A DNA stretch of 64,000 nucleotides, taken from the NCBI RefSeq assembly GCF_014109765.1, contig NZ_CP059139.1:3600001-3664000 (forward strand), given 5' to 3'. Positions within the stretch are counted from its first letter, which is position 1; the number at the start of each line of letters is the position of its first letter. Positions 26,482 to 35,835 of this stretch are shown here, one piece after another. The notes beneath the pieces were generated by a model. That model did no database searches. It was not told the DNA's origin and worked only from the letters and a program-made list of their open reading frames with translations. The position numbers were made by a program, and so were the translations under genes. This DNA comes from Pseudomonas berkeleyensis. GTDB lineage: Bacteria; Pseudomonadota; Gammaproteobacteria; Pseudomonadales; Pseudomonadaceae.

Positions 26482-28233
26482 ATGAACTATGATTTGGTCA
26501 TCAGAAACGGCATCGTCTTCGATGGCGTCAATGAAAATGGCGTCAAGGCTGACGTCGCGATCAAGGCAGGAAAGATTGCAGCTGTTGGAAGCAACATTAC
26601 TGATGACAAAAATTGTCAGAATGTAATCGATGCCAAGGGCTGCTGGGTGATGCCAGGCTTCCTGGAAATGCACTCGCACTACGATGCCGAAATCCTCACG
26701 TCCGCGGCCTTGAAGGAGTCGATCCGTCATGGCGTCACCACGGTGGCCACCGGCCTCTGCTCGCTGAGCATGGTGGCGGCCAGCGCTGAGGACTGCGCGG
26801 ATCTGTTCAGTCGAGTCGAGTCCATTCCTCACGATCACGTGCTCTCGCTGCTCAAGGAGAAGAAGCAGTGGAGCACTCCGTCGGAGTACCGCAGCTTCCT
26901 CGAAGGCTTGCCGCTGGGCCCTAACGTGGCCTGCTACATCGGTCACTCGGACATTCGCTCCGCCGCCATGGGGCTGCTGGATGCAACGACCGAGCGCACG
27001 CCCAGCGAAGCCGAGATGCGCCACATGGAAACCTTGCTCAACGATGCGCTCGACAATGGCTTCCTCGGCTTGTCGGTGATGAAGACCAAGATCGACCGCG
27101 TTGCTGGCGAACGTGCCTGGTCGCGCCCACTGCCCTCCACCTTCGCCAGCTGGAAGGAGTTCAAGCGCCTGTTCGCTACGCTGCGCAAGCGCGGCGCGAT
27201 TCTCCAGGGCGCCCCGGATGTGGCCGAACCCAGCAGCGCGGTACGACTGATGTTCGCCACTGCCGGCTGGTTCCGCCCGAAGCTGAAAACCACGCTGCTG
27301 ACCGCACTGGATCTGAAGGTCGCGCCGCTGCTGCACATGCAGGCGCGGCTCAGCGGCTGGATTTCCAACTGGCTGCTGCAGGGCAATCTCAAGTGGCAGT
27401 TCCTGCCCGCCCCGCTGCGCGTGTACAGCGCCGGCCTCAACTTCAACAACTTTGATGAATTCTCCGGCGGCCTGATTCTGCGTAACTTCCAGAACGAGGC
27501 CGATCAGTACGCGGAAGCCGCCAAACCCGAGTTTCGCCAGGTGTTCAAGCGCGACATTCAGAGCGGTTCGAAGATCGGCCTGTGGCATCGCGACTTCTCC
27601 GACGCCTACATCGTCGCTTGCCCGGATCAATCGCTGATCGGCAAGAACTTCGCCGAGGTTGCCACCCGGCGCGGGCAAGATCCTGTGGACTGCTTCCTCG
27701 ACCTCGCCGTGACCTACAAGACCGACCTGGTCTGGACCGTACTGATGGGCAACAACCGCGAGGACGTGATGCGCACCCTGATCAGGAGCCCGAACGTGCA
27801 CGTCGGCTTCGCCGATTCAGGCGCACATATTCGCGGTCTGGCCTTCTACAACTTCCCACTGCGCCTGCTCAAGTACGTGCACGACGCCGAGCGCACCGGC
27901 AAATCGTTCATGAGCACCGGCGCAGCAGTGGCCCGCGTCACCTCGGAACTGGCCAACTGGTACGGCCTGGATGCGGGACACCTGTACGTAGGGTCGCGTG
28001 CGGACATCGCCATCATCGACCCGAGCGGCCTGGACGAAAGCCTCGACCAGGTGACGGAAGCCTGCATCGAGAACACCTCGCTGATGCGCCTGGTCAACCG
28101 CAACGACCGTGCCGTGCTGGCCACCCTGGTCAACGGCAGCGTCGCCTACAGCCGTGACGAGGGCTACGCCGAGGATCTGGGCCACTCCCAATCCTATGGG
28201 CGCTTCCTGCCCGCCCACAGAACCTGCGCTTGA
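26482..28233 (+). CDS. N-acyl-D-amino-acid deacylase-like amidohydrolase
   Basis: A 583-residue metal-dependent amidohydrolase. The N-terminal strands (MNYDLVIRNGIVFDG) and the metal motif PGFLEMHSHYDAE (His64, His66) are those of the D-aminoacylase/dihydroorotase-like group; TGLCSLS supplies the Cys found at the metal of D-aminoacylases, and FADSGAHIRG the late Asp. It is about 100 residues longer than classical D-aminoacylases, like the large family-3 members. Likely reaction: hydrolysis of an amide of an N-acylated compound; substrate unknown. AGGACA precedes the ATG. It is followed after 20 bp by an aldehyde dehydrogenase gene, and its promoter carries the putative TetR operator. Confidence 0.75.
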   Translation: MNYDLVIRNGIVFDGVNENGVKADVAIKAGKIAAVGSNITDDKNCQNVIDAKGCWVMPGFLEMHSHYDAEILTSAALKESIRHGVTTVATGLCSLSMVAASAEDCADLFSRVESIPHDHVLSLLKEKKQWSTPSEYRSFLEGLPLGPNVACYIGHSDIRSAAMGLLDATTERTPSEAEMRHMETLLNDALDNGFLGLSVMKTKIDRVAGERAWSRPLPSTFASWKEFKRLFATLRKRGAILQGAPDVAEPSSAVRLMFATAGWFRPKLKTTLLTALDLKVAPLLHMQARLSGWISNWLLQGNLKWQFLPAPLRVYSAGLNFNNFDEFSGGLILRNFQNEADQYAEAAKPEFRQVFKRDIQSGSKIGLWHRDFSDAYIVACPDQSLIGKNFAEVATRRGQDPVDCFLDLAVTYKTDLVWTVLMGNNREDVMRTLIRSPNVHVGFADSGAHIRGLAFYNFPLRLLKYVHDAERTGKSFMSTGAAVARVTSELANWYGLDAGHLYVGSRADIAIIDPSGLDESLDQVTEACIENTSLMRLVNRNDRAVLATLVNGSVAYSRDEGYAEDLGHSQSYGRFLPAHRTCA

Positions 28234-28253
28234 GCGAACACGGAGCCACATAG

Positions 28254-29726
28254 ATGGAAACCAAACTGATCGGCCAGTTCATTGGCGGCGAACACCATGT
28301 GGTGGAAGGTGGCGACAGCTTCACCACCCTCAACCCAGCCAACGGCCAGGTGCTCGCACACGTCCAGCAGGCAAGCAAGGCGCAGATCGACAAGGCCGTA
28401 CGCCAGGCCGCGCAGGCCCAACGCACCTGGGCGGCGCTGAACCCGACTGCACGCACCGGCATCCTGCTGGATGCCGCGAACCTCATCGCCCGGCACAACG
28501 AGGAACTCGCCCACCTGGAAACGGCCGACACCGGCAAACCGATACACGACACCGCACGCGTCGACATCGCTGGCGGCGTGGCGGTGATGCGCTACTTCGC
28601 CGGGCTGGCGGCAGCGCTGGAGGGGCGCCAATCCCCGGTGAACGGCAGCGCGTTCACCTACACCCGCCGCGAACCACTGGGAGTCGTCGCCGGCATCGGT
28701 GCCTGGAACTACCCGGTGCAGATCGCGATGTGGAAACTGGCGCCTGCTCTGGCAGCCGGCAACGCCATGCTGTTCAAGCCCAGCGAAGTGACGCCGCTGA
28801 GCACCCATCGGCTGGCCGAACTGCTGGTGGAAGCCGGCGTTCCCGCAGGCCTGTTCAATGTGCTGCAGGGCAACCATGAGGTCGGCCGCGCGCTAATCGA
28901 GCATCCGGGAATCGCCAAGGTGTCCTTCACCGGCAGCGTCCCGACAGGCATGAAGGTCATGAGTGCGGCCGCTGGCACACTTAAGAAGACGACCATGGAG
29001 CTGGGCGGCAAATCACCGCTGATCATCATGCCCGATGCCGACCTTGAGCGTGCCGCGGACATCGCCACCATGGCCAACTTCTTCAGCAGCGGCCAGGTGT
29101 GCACCAGCGGCACCCGCGTCTTCGTCCACCGCAGCGTCAAGGCCAGGTTCGAGGAGTTGCTGCTGGCGCGCGTCAGAGCAATCGCCATCGGTGATCCGGC
29201 AGACCCGGCCACCCGTTTCGGCCCGCTGGTCAGCCTGGAACACAGGGAAAAGGTGATGGGATACATCCGCAGCGGGATCGAAGAAGAGGCACGCCTGCTA
29301 ACCGGTGGCGGCGCACCGAGCGCTACAACCCTGGCCTCGGGCAGCTACCTGCTGCCGACGGTATTCACCGACTGCACCGACACGATGCGCATCGTCCGTG
29401 AGGAAATCTTCGGGCCGGTGATGAGCATTCTGAGCTTCGACAGCGAAAGTGAAGTGCTACGTCGTGCCAACGATTCGGAGCTGGGCCTGGCTGGCGGCGT
29501 GGTCACCCAGGATCTGGCGACCGCGCACCGAATCGTGCATGCGTTGGAGGCAGGGATCTGCTGGATCAACACCTGGGGCCAGGTACCGGCGCACATGCCG
29601 GTAGCCGGTCAGAAACTCTCAGGCCTGGGCCAGGAAAACGGCATCGATGCGCTGTACGAACACACCAAGGTCAAATCCGTGTTCGTCGAACTGGGGGCTT
29701 ACAGCTCGGTGTTCCCGCCGAACTGA
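28254..29726 (+). CDS. aldehyde dehydrogenase, BetB-like
   Basis: A 490-residue NAD(P)+-dependent aldehyde dehydrogenase. Catalytic Cys283 ([14 protein letters not shown]) and general base Glu249 (TMELGGKSP) are in place, and the coenzyme-binding [15 protein letters not shown] and SFTGSVPTG blocks are intact. The closest general resemblance is betaine-aldehyde dehydrogenase, but there is no betA, betI or bet transporter here, so it is probably a paralogue that oxidises an aldehyde produced from the compound handled by the amidohydrolase. GGAG lies nine bases before the ATG. Second gene of the TetR-controlled operon. Confidence 0.85.
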   Translation: METKLIGQFIGGEHHVVEGGDSFTTLNPANGQVLAHVQQASKAQIDKAVRQAAQAQRTWAALNPTARTGILLDAANLIARHNEELAHLETADTGKPIHDTARVDIAGGVAVMRYFAGLAAALEGRQSPVNGSAFTYTRREPLGVVAGIGAWNYPVQIAMWKLAPALAAGNAMLFKPSEVTPLSTHRLAELLVEAGVPAGLFNVLQGNHEVGRALIEHPGIAKVSFTGSVPTGMKVMSAAAGTLKKTTMELGGKSPLIIMPDADLERAADIATMANFFSSGQVCTSGTRVFVHRSVKARFEELLLARVRAIAIGDPADPATRFGPLVSLEHREKVMGYIRSGIEEEARLLTGGGAPSATTLASGSYLLPTVFTDCTDTMRIVREEIFGPVMSILSFDSESEVLRRANDSELGLAGGVVTQDLATAHRIVHALEAGICWINTWGQVPAHMPVAGQKLSGLGQENGIDALYEHTKVKSVFVELGAYSSVFPPN

Positions 29727-29744
29727 GTCGATGCGGGTGCGCCC

Positions 29745-30368
29745 TCAGTTGGCGCACCCCTCGATGATCGCCCTGGCGCTCTCGGCCAGTTGCTCGATGG
29801 GGTCGCGGTAATTGCTCAGGTGCCAGAACACCGCCATCTGGTTGATCGCGCCGAGCAACCCCATGCACACGTAAAGCTCCGATGCGACCGGTTTGAGACC
29901 GCCATACAGACGCCCCATACCGCTCAGGAAGATGTTGCAGAAGCGCAGGTTGTTCTGCTGATACAGGTTATCGACCCGCTCACTCACGCCCAGTACCTCG
30001 ACCAGCACGATGCGCGCGACGTAAGGGTCGCGCATGCATTCGAAGAAGCTCGTGAGAACAGCTCGCTGCTCATCCGCAGTGCCGGCGCTGATCCCCTGCA
30101 CCTGCGCGCTGATACGCTGCTCGATCTCGCCCATGACCAGGGCGTAGACCTCGCAGAGCAGATCTTCAGTACCGCTGAACGACTCGTAGAAGTAACGATC
30201 GGTGAGCTTGGCATGGGCACACAGATCGCGAACGGTGGTCGCCCGATAGCCGGCCGAACCGAATAGATGAATCCCCGCCTGAAGGAACGCCTCCCGGCGC
30301 ACTTTCACCCGCTGCTCCTGGCTCACACCGCGATAGGATCGCTCCCCTGCTCCGCTTCCCTTGCTCAT
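29745..30368 (-). CDS. TetR-family regulator of the adjacent catabolic genes
   Basis: A 207-residue regulator with an N-terminal helix-turn-helix (about residues 25-70: AFLQAGIHLFGSAGYRATTVRDLCAHAKLTDRYFYESF) and a helical ligand-binding domain. It is convergent with the aldehyde dehydrogenase (18 bp between stops) and divergent from the DUF1302-DUF1329 operon. A copy of the shared 18-bp motif lies 19-36 bp upstream of its start, so autoregulation is likely. The long hydrophobic C-terminal domain hints at a hydrophobic ligand, but this is speculative. Confidence 0.85.
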   Translation of the reverse strand: MSKGSGAGERSYRGVSQEQRVKVRREAFLQAGIHLFGSAGYRATTVRDLCAHAKLTDRYFYESFSGTEDLLCEVYALVMGEIEQRISAQVQGISAGTADEQRAVLTSFFECMRDPYVARIVLVEVLGVSERVDNLYQQNNLRFCNIFLSGMGRLYGGLKPVASELYVCMGLLGAINQMAVFWHLSNYRDPIEQLAESARAIIEGCAN

Positions 30369-30386
30369 TCAACACCCCAAATATGG

Positions 30387-30404
30387 TTTCACTTGTAGTC
30401 AGAT
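30387..30404. promoter_or_regulatory. putative TetR operator, site B (autoregulatory)
   Basis: TTTCACTTGTAGTCAGAT, the second of three related 18-mers. It lies just upstream of the tetR start codon in what would be the leader or core promoter of tetR, as expected for autorepression. Confidence 0.62.
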
Positions 30405-30501
30405 AGATTCGACGAAGCAAGTAGGCATCAGCGAACCTGCAATGACTCTAATTATCGCAACAAAGCCCCTGATAAAACAGAATGAAACACGCCAAAACAA
30501 A

Positions 30502-30529
30502 TTGACATGACCTGCCTTCAGATTAATCT
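30502..30529 (+). promoter_or_regulatory. sigma-70 promoter of the DUF1302-DUF1329 operon
   Basis: TTGACA (30502-30507), 16-bp spacer, TAATCT (30524-30529). Operator site C begins three bases downstream. Predicted start of transcription near 30536, giving a leader of about 95 nt. Confidence 0.7.
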
Positions 30530-30532
30530 TGA

Positions 30533-30550
30533 TGTCACGTGTCGTCAGAT
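30533..30550 (+). promoter_or_regulatory. putative TetR operator, site C
   Basis: TGTCACGTGTCGTCAGAT, third member of the motif set. Same distance to the -10 box, within one base, as site A. The context repeats: GATG before the motif and TTA-rich sequence after it in both A and C. Confidence 0.65.
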
Positions 30551-30630
30551 TAACACAGCCGTGATGAGGCCCGCCTTGCACCCGCGATGACACGCTTTCA
30601 CAAAAACAACAACACCTGTGGAGCAGTATC

Positions 30631-32547
30631 ATGACCACCTACTCCTTGGCTCGGCGGCATCAGACGAAGCATGGCTTCGCACTGCTCGGGCTGGCATCCG
30701 CACTTTCCTTCAGCACCGCCGTCAATGCCATCGAATTCAGTTTCGCTGACGGAGAAGTCTCTGGCACCCTCGACACCACCGTGTCGTACGGACAGTTCTG
30801 GCGAGTCCAGGGTCAGGCCAAGGATAACGACGCGATCAATGGCAACGACGGCAACCGTAACTTCGACACCGGGCTGGCCTCGGAAGTCTTCAAGGTCACC
30901 TCCGAACTCGAAGCCCGCTACCAGAACTACGGCGTTTTCGTGCGCGGTACGGCGTTCTATGACACGCAGATCATGGACAAGCGTACCGACTTCAACAAGA
31001 ACAACCCCAACAACGAGCCCAGTCAGAACTACCCGGACAACGACAGTTTCACCCGCGATACGCGCCACGCAGCCGGGCGCTCCGGCGACATTCTCGATGC
31101 CTACGTTTACGGCACCTGGGACGTGTTTGAGCGCCCCCTGTCGGCGCGCTTCGGCAAGCAGGTATTCAACTGGGGCGAGGGTCTGTTCTACCGTGGCGTC
31201 GGCGTCGCCAACCCGCTCAACGCGACGAAATACCGACTGCCCGGCGCACAGATCAAGGAAGTCATCACGCCGGTGGAGGCGCTCAGCTTCAACGTCGGCC
31301 TGACCGAAAGCCTCAACCTCGAGGCCTATTACCAGTTCAAGTGGAAAGAGACCGCGATGGATCCGGTGGGCTCGTACTACTCCACCACCGACATCTTCGG
31401 TGCTGGCGGTGAAGCGGCCTATGCCACCATCCCCGATCTGATCCCGGCACTGGCCGCCTATGACTTCGCCAGCGCCCTGCCCGGCGGTATCGGCAGCGGC
31501 CCCCACAACGCAACGCGCTACATCGACCCCACCACCGGCACCTTCAAGGTCGGCAACGTCGGTTCCGATGCCGAGGCGCGTGACAGTGGCCAGTTCGGCA
31601 TCAGCCTGCATTACATCGCCGAATCGCTGAACTACACCGACTTCGGTTTCTACTACGTCAATTACCACACCAAGGAACCGGTGCAGCAGGTCGACTTCGA
31701 CGGCTACCGCGGTGTCGACATGAACACCCTGGCTTCGATTCTCGGCGCCCAAACCGCGCAAGCACTGGCTACCGTCGACATGTCGCTGAATTCCAACGTA
31801 CGCCGCAAGTACGTCGAGGACGTGCGCGTAATGGGGGTCAGCTTCAGCACCACCGTCGGTAATGCCTCGGTATTCGGCGAGCTGGCCTACAAACCCAACA
31901 TGCCGATTGCCGTGAGTGCGACCAACGACATCCTCGGCGACCTGCTCACCCAAGGCCTGGCTGGCACCTCGTCGATCTACGACGGCAACGTCGCAGACAG
32001 CGCAGCCTGCGGCCAGGTGGCAAACCAGCGCCTGTGTCGTGGCGGGCGCGTCGCCAACTACGAGCGCGTCGAAGCCTTCAACGCCTCGCTTGGCACCATC
32101 TACAACTTCGGCCCTTCGCTGGGCTTCGACTCGCTGATCGGCGTCGCGGAAGTCGCCACCGAGCAACTGCACGGCAGCAGCCTGACCTACACCGGCTACG
32201 CCCCGACGGCGGAGAAACGCAAGTTCGTCGGCTCGCCTGACCTGGCCTCGAACCCGATCGACCGCGAGTCCTATGGCTACACGGTGAGCATGAGTGGCAC
32301 CTGGAGCGACGTGTACGCCGGGGTGAACCTCTCGCCTTTCATCGTTCACAGCTACGACTTCAAGGGCAACTCGCACCTGACCGGCAGCTTCATGGAAGGT
32401 CGCAAGGCCTACACCGTCGGCGTGCGCGCCAACTACATGGGGCGCTTCGAGGCCAGCCTGCAATACACCGCGTTCACCGGCGCCGGCACCAGCAACCTGA
32501 TCCGCGACCGGGACAACGTCAGTTTCGACATGCAGTACTCGTTCTAA
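30631..32547 (+). CDS. DUF1302 outer-membrane protein
   Basis: A 638-residue exported protein: signal peptide (LALLGLASALSFSTAVNA, cleavage before IEFSF) and a long domain of alternating amphipathic strands ending in FDMQYSF, the C-terminal Phe signature of beta-barrel outer-membrane proteins. DUF1302 proteins are usually next to a DUF1329 gene in loci for degradation of hydrophobic compounds, and are thought to act in uptake or surface binding. GGAG stands eight bases before the ATG. Expression probably controlled by the neighbouring TetR through site C. Confidence 0.8.
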   Translation: MTTYSLARRHQTKHGFALLGLASALSFSTAVNAIEFSFADGEVSGTLDTTVSYGQFWRVQGQAKDNDAINGNDGNRNFDTGLASEVFKVTSELEARYQNYGVFVRGTAFYDTQIMDKRTDFNKNNPNNEPSQNYPDNDSFTRDTRHAAGRSGDILDAYVYGTWDVFERPLSARFGKQVFNWGEGLFYRGVGVANPLNATKYRLPGAQIKEVITPVEALSFNVGLTESLNLEAYYQFKWKETAMDPVGSYYSTTDIFGAGGEAAYATIPDLIPALAAYDFASALPGGIGSGPHNATRYIDPTTGTFKVGNVGSDAEARDSGQFGISLHYIAESLNYTDFGFYYVNYHTKEPVQQVDFDGYRGVDMNTLASILGAQTAQALATVDMSLNSNVRRKYVEDVRVMGVSFSTTVGNASVFGELAYKPNMPIAVSATNDILGDLLTQGLAGTSSIYDGNVADSAACGQVANQRLCRGGRVANYERVEAFNASLGTIYNFGPSLGFDSLIGVAEVATEQLHGSSLTYTGYAPTAEKRKFVGSPDLASNPIDRESYGYTVSMSGTWSDVYAGVNLSPFIVHSYDFKGNSHLTGSFMEGRKAYTVGVRANYMGRFEASLQYTAFTGAGTSNLIRDRDNVSFDMQYSF

Positions 32548-32580
32548 CGACAGCCAAGCATTCCCATTACGAGACCCATC

Positions 32581-33963
32581 ATGCGCACCTCACTACTCTC
32601 CAGCAAACGCTGCCTGCTGGCATTGGCAACGGCAGCTTCTCTCAGTCTTGGCATCGCGCACGCAGCCATCAGCGCCCAGGAGGCTGAACGCCTCGATGGC
32701 GAACTCACCCCGCTGGGCGGCGAAAGGGCCGGCAACGCGGACGGCAGTATCCCGGCCTGGGATGGCGGCCTGACCGTCGCCCCCGCCGGCTTCACGCCCG
32801 GCAAACACTATGTCGATCCATTCCCCGACGACAAACCACTGTTCACCATCACCGCGCAGAACTTCGAGCAATACCGGGACAAGCTCTCGGACGGCCAGAT
32901 CGCCATGCTCAAGACCTATCCACAGACCTTGTCTTACCCGGTCTATCAGACCCGTCGCACCGCAGCAGCGCCAGATTGGGTCTACGCCAACACCCGCAAG
33001 AACGCTACCAGCGCCACCCTGGTAGGCGGTGGCAACGGTTTCACCAATGCCTATGGCGGCATCCCCTTCCCCATCCCGCAGAGCGGCGTGGAAGCGGTGT
33101 GGAACCATATCGCGCGCTATCGTGGCACTTATCTGGTGCGCAACCTCTCCGAGGCCACGGTTCAGGCAAACGGCGCCTACAACCTCAGCACCTTCGACCA
33201 GCGTGTGTTGTTCAACTACTACATCAAGGATGGCGACCCGGCGAAGCTCGACAACATCCTGTTCTACTACCTGGCGTCCGCCCGCAGCCCTGCCCGCATC
33301 GCCGGCCAGGCGGCGCTGGTCTACGAGACGCTGGATCAGGTCAAGGAACCGCGCATGGCCTGGGGCTACGTACCGGGCGTGCGCCGGGTTCGCCGCGCCC
33401 CGACCCTGGCCTATGACACGCCGGAAGAAAACTCCGACAACCTGATGACGCTGGACGACCGGGACATGTTCAACGGCTCGCCGGATCGCTACGAATGGAA
33501 GCTGGTCGGCAAAAAGGAGATGTACATCCCCTACAACAACTACCGTATCCTCAGCCCGTCGATCAAATACAAGGAGCTGATCCAGCCCGGCCATCTCGCC
33601 CCCGAGCAGACCCGCTTCGAACTGCACCGCGTGTGGGTCGTAGAAGGCACCCTGAAAGGTTCGGCGCGCCACATCTACTCCAAACGCACCTTGTACTTCG
33701 ATGAGGACAGCTGGCAGGTGGCGATGACCGACCGTTACGACAGCCGTGGCGAACTCTGGCGTGTCGGCATGGGCTACCTCACCAACTTCTACGACCTGCC
33801 CACCATCTGGTCGTCGATCGACGTGTTCTACGACCTGCAATCGCGTCGCTACGTGGTGCACAAGCTGGAAAACGAAGAGAGCAGCACGCTCGACTTCACC
33901 CAGCCGATCCCCTCACGCGACATCTTCAAACCCGCCAACCTGCAGCGCATGGGCAACCGCTGA
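32581..33963 (+). CDS. DUF1329 exported protein
   Basis: A 460-residue protein with a signal peptide (CLLALATAASLSLGIAHA, cleavage before AISAQ) and the DUF1329 hallmark start EAERLDGELTPLGGERAGNADGSIPAWDGG given in pieces here: LTPLGGERAGN and SIPAWDGGL. The family has a LolA/LolB-like fold in predictions and pairs with DUF1302. It lies 33 bp after the DUF1302 gene in one operon and is followed by a hairpin terminator. Together they may carry a hydrophobic substrate through the outer membrane and periplasm; this is inference. Confidence 0.8.
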   Translation: MRTSLLSSKRCLLALATAASLSLGIAHAAISAQEAERLDGELTPLGGERAGNADGSIPAWDGGLTVAPAGFTPGKHYVDPFPDDKPLFTITAQNFEQYRDKLSDGQIAMLKTYPQTLSYPVYQTRRTAAAPDWVYANTRKNATSATLVGGGNGFTNAYGGIPFPIPQSGVEAVWNHIARYRGTYLVRNLSEATVQANGAYNLSTFDQRVLFNYYIKDGDPAKLDNILFYYLASARSPARIAGQAALVYETLDQVKEPRMAWGYVPGVRRVRRAPTLAYDTPEENSDNLMTLDDRDMFNGSPDRYEWKLVGKKEMYIPYNNYRILSPSIKYKELIQPGHLAPEQTRFELHRVWVVEGTLKGSARHIYSKRTLYFDEDSWQVAMTDRYDSRGELWRVGMGYLTNFYDLPTIWSSIDVFYDLQSRRYVVHKLENEESSTLDFTQPIPSRDIFKPANLQRMGNR

Positions 33964-33989
33964 TTCGAGGCAGGCACGAAATGCAACAG

Positions 33990-34028
33990 TGCCGCGTCGC
34001 TATGCAAGCCTGACGCGGCACCGTTGTT
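33990..34028 (+). terminator. probable terminator after DUF1329
   Basis: TGCCGCGTC (33990-33998) pairs with GACGCGGCA (34012-34020), followed by CCGTTGTTTT. The stem is strong, the T-run moderate. Confidence 0.7.
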
Positions 34029-34080
34029 TTGGGAGGGGCTTGAAACAGCCTGCGGCCTGCAGGCGGCAGCGAAGGCAGCA

Positions 34081-35049
34081 TCAACCACCGATGATCTTCA
34101 TCACCGTGACGCCGCCGGAGAAGGCCAGATCCTGTTTGTCGCCCAACGCCTTGACCAGCAGTCGCTGCAATGCCGGCAAGGCCTGGTGACGCGGCTTGTC
34201 CAGCAAGTCGCCGACGAAGTGGCGGTTGCTCGACGACAGGCAGCCATGCAGCCAGCCGGTGGACGACAGACGCAGGCGCGAGCAGGTACGGCAGAACGGT
34301 ACGCTCTCGTTGGCGATCACACCGAAGTGACCCGCACCGGGAATGGCATAGCGCATCGCCGTGGCATCCACCGGAGCGCTGGCCTGGACGTACTGGTGAC
34401 GGCTGCCGATCAGCTCCAGCAGCTCGGGCAAGCCGACAAACTGCTGGTTGAATGCATTGCCATCGCGCGCCAGGTGGCCCATGCGCATCAGTTCGATGAA
34501 GCGCAGCTCGAAGCCACGTTCCAGACAGTACTCCAGCAGCGGCAATACCTGATCCAGGTTCTGTCCGCGCAGCGGCACCATGTTGACCTTGATCTTCATC
34601 CCGGCTTCGCGCGCCGCTTCCATGCCTGCGAGCACGGTGGCCAGGTCACCGCCACGAGCGATACTGCGAAAGGCGCCAGCGTCGAGGGTATCGAGGGAAA
34701 CATTCAGGCGGCGGATACCGCACTCCACCAGCAACGGCAGCTTGCGCCCGAGCAACTGGCCATTGGTGGTCAGGCTGATGTCGTCAAGGCCGAGCTGGCT
34801 GACCTGGCGCAGGAAGGGTTCCAGGCGCGTGCTGACCAGAGGCTCACCACCGGTGATACGCAGGCGTTCGATGCCGGCCGCCTCGATCAGATAAGCCACA
34901 CCACGTGCCATGGCGTCGGCCGAGAGCTCGTCCTGAGCAGCAACCAGGCGCTTGCCGTTCGGCACACAGTAAGTGCAGGCGTAGTTGCAGGCAGCAGTCA
35001 GGCTGACACGAAGATTGCGAAAGCGTCTGCCCTGGCGGTCGACGATCAT
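34081..35049 (-). CDS. moaA: GTP 3',8-cyclase (MoaA-type radical SAM)
   Basis: A 322-residue radical SAM enzyme for the first step of molybdenum cofactor synthesis (GTP to 3',8-cyclo-7,8-dihydro-GTP). The SAM-cluster motif is CNYACTYC (Cys21, 25, 28), followed by TGGEPL; a second cluster site is CRTCSRLRLSSTGWLHGC near the C-terminus. It ends in the Gly-Gly that MoaA needs for activity. Start at the ATG at 35049, with GGAG six bases before it; the open frame extends 14 codons upstream. No other moa gene is nearby, as is common for extra moaA copies in Pseudomonas. Confidence 0.87.
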   Translation of the reverse strand: MIVDRQGRRFRNLRVSLTAACNYACTYCVPNGKRLVAAQDELSADAMARGVAYLIEAAGIERLRITGGEPLVSTRLEPFLRQVSQLGLDDISLTTNGQLLGRKLPLLVECGIRRLNVSLDTLDAGAFRSIARGGDLATVLAGMEAAREAGMKIKVNMVPLRGQNLDQVLPLLEYCLERGFELRFIELMRMGHLARDGNAFNQQFVGLPELLELIGSRHQYVQASAPVDATAMRYAIPGAGHFGVIANESVPFCRTCSRLRLSSTGWLHGCLSSSNRHFVGDLLDKPRHQALPALQRLLVKALGDKQDLAFSGGVTVMKIIGG

Positions 35050-35136
35050 GGAGAACTCCAGAGGAGGAATGGCTGGAGTATATCGCGCCACCGACCATGA
35101 CAGGTCATGGTCGATGAGACGAAAAGCGGCCTCTGA

Positions 35137-35760
35137 TCAGGCGTCGCGCTTGCGCTTGTTACCCATCCGCACACCGATATCCATAAGGAACTGGAAGAAG
35201 CCTTCCTGATCCTCGAGCACGTTGCTCCAGAACGGCGAGTGGTACAGCGCCACGGCGCCATGCACCAGCGCCCAGGCGGCGCAGTAGTGGAAGTACGGCG
35301 GTACGTCTTCCAGCTTGCCTTCGGCGATGCGCCCCTTGATCAACTGGGTCAGACGCTCGAAGTTGGAAGCACGGATCTTGTGCAACTGCTCGACCATCTC
35401 CGGCACCTGGTTGCCCTTGACCACCTTCTCTTCCAGGCGGTCGAACAGGCGGTAGCGCTGCGGGTCACGCATGCGAAACTCGAAGTAGGCACGCGACAGC
35501 GCTTCCTTGTCGCGATCCACATCAGCCGAATGCAGCAGCGTGTTGAGATCGCGCTCGTAGTCGAGCATCAGGCGCAGATAGATCTCCGCCTTGGACTTGA
35601 AGTGCTTGTAGATAGTGCCTTTGCCGATACCGACCGCATCAGCGATCATCTCGACGGTAACGCTGTCCTCTCCCTGTTCGAGGAAGAGTTTCAGCGCGGT
35701 ATCGAGAATTTCTTGCTCGCGGCGACGGAATTCGCGGACCTTACGGGGTTCTTTCTGCAT
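35137..35760 (-). CDS. TetR-family regulator
   Basis: A 207-residue regulator with a basic N-terminus (MQKEPRKVREFRRREQ) and a helix-turn-helix at about residues 18-60 (EQGEDSVTVEMIADAVGIGKGTIYKHFKSK). The C-terminal ligand domain is unlike that of the other TetR protein in this window. It is divergent from the class-V aminotransferase across only about 75 bp, and may control it. Downstream lies moaA on the same strand, after 87 bp. Ligand unknown. Confidence 0.85.
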   Translation of the reverse strand: MQKEPRKVREFRRREQEILDTALKLFLEQGEDSVTVEMIADAVGIGKGTIYKHFKSKAEIYLRLMLDYERDLNTLLHSADVDRDKEALSRAYFEFRMRDPQRYRLFDRLEEKVVKGNQVPEMVEQLHKIRASNFERLTQLIKGRIAEGKLEDVPPYFHYCAAWALVHGAVALYHSPFWSNVLEDQEGFFQFLMDIGVRMGNKRKRDA

Positions 35761-35835
35761 AAAGGGACTATGGGGTCAAAAATCGAAGCCGCTTATTATG
35801 CCCAAATGCCGCCAAATTGCACGGATCATCCGACC

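Noticed and set aside
26461..27801. Open frame opposite the amidohydrolase gene
   Set aside because: Shadow frame overlapping a gene with intact metal motifs.
28254..29726. Naming the aldehyde dehydrogenase betB
   Set aside because: No betA, betI, betT or choline genes are linked; the catalytic motifs are shared by many aldehyde dehydrogenases.
30598..32463. Open frame of 621 codons opposite the DUF1302 gene
   Set aside because: Val/Ala/Gly/Asp-rich shadow; the plus-strand gene has signal peptide, ribosome site, promoter and a barrel C-terminus.
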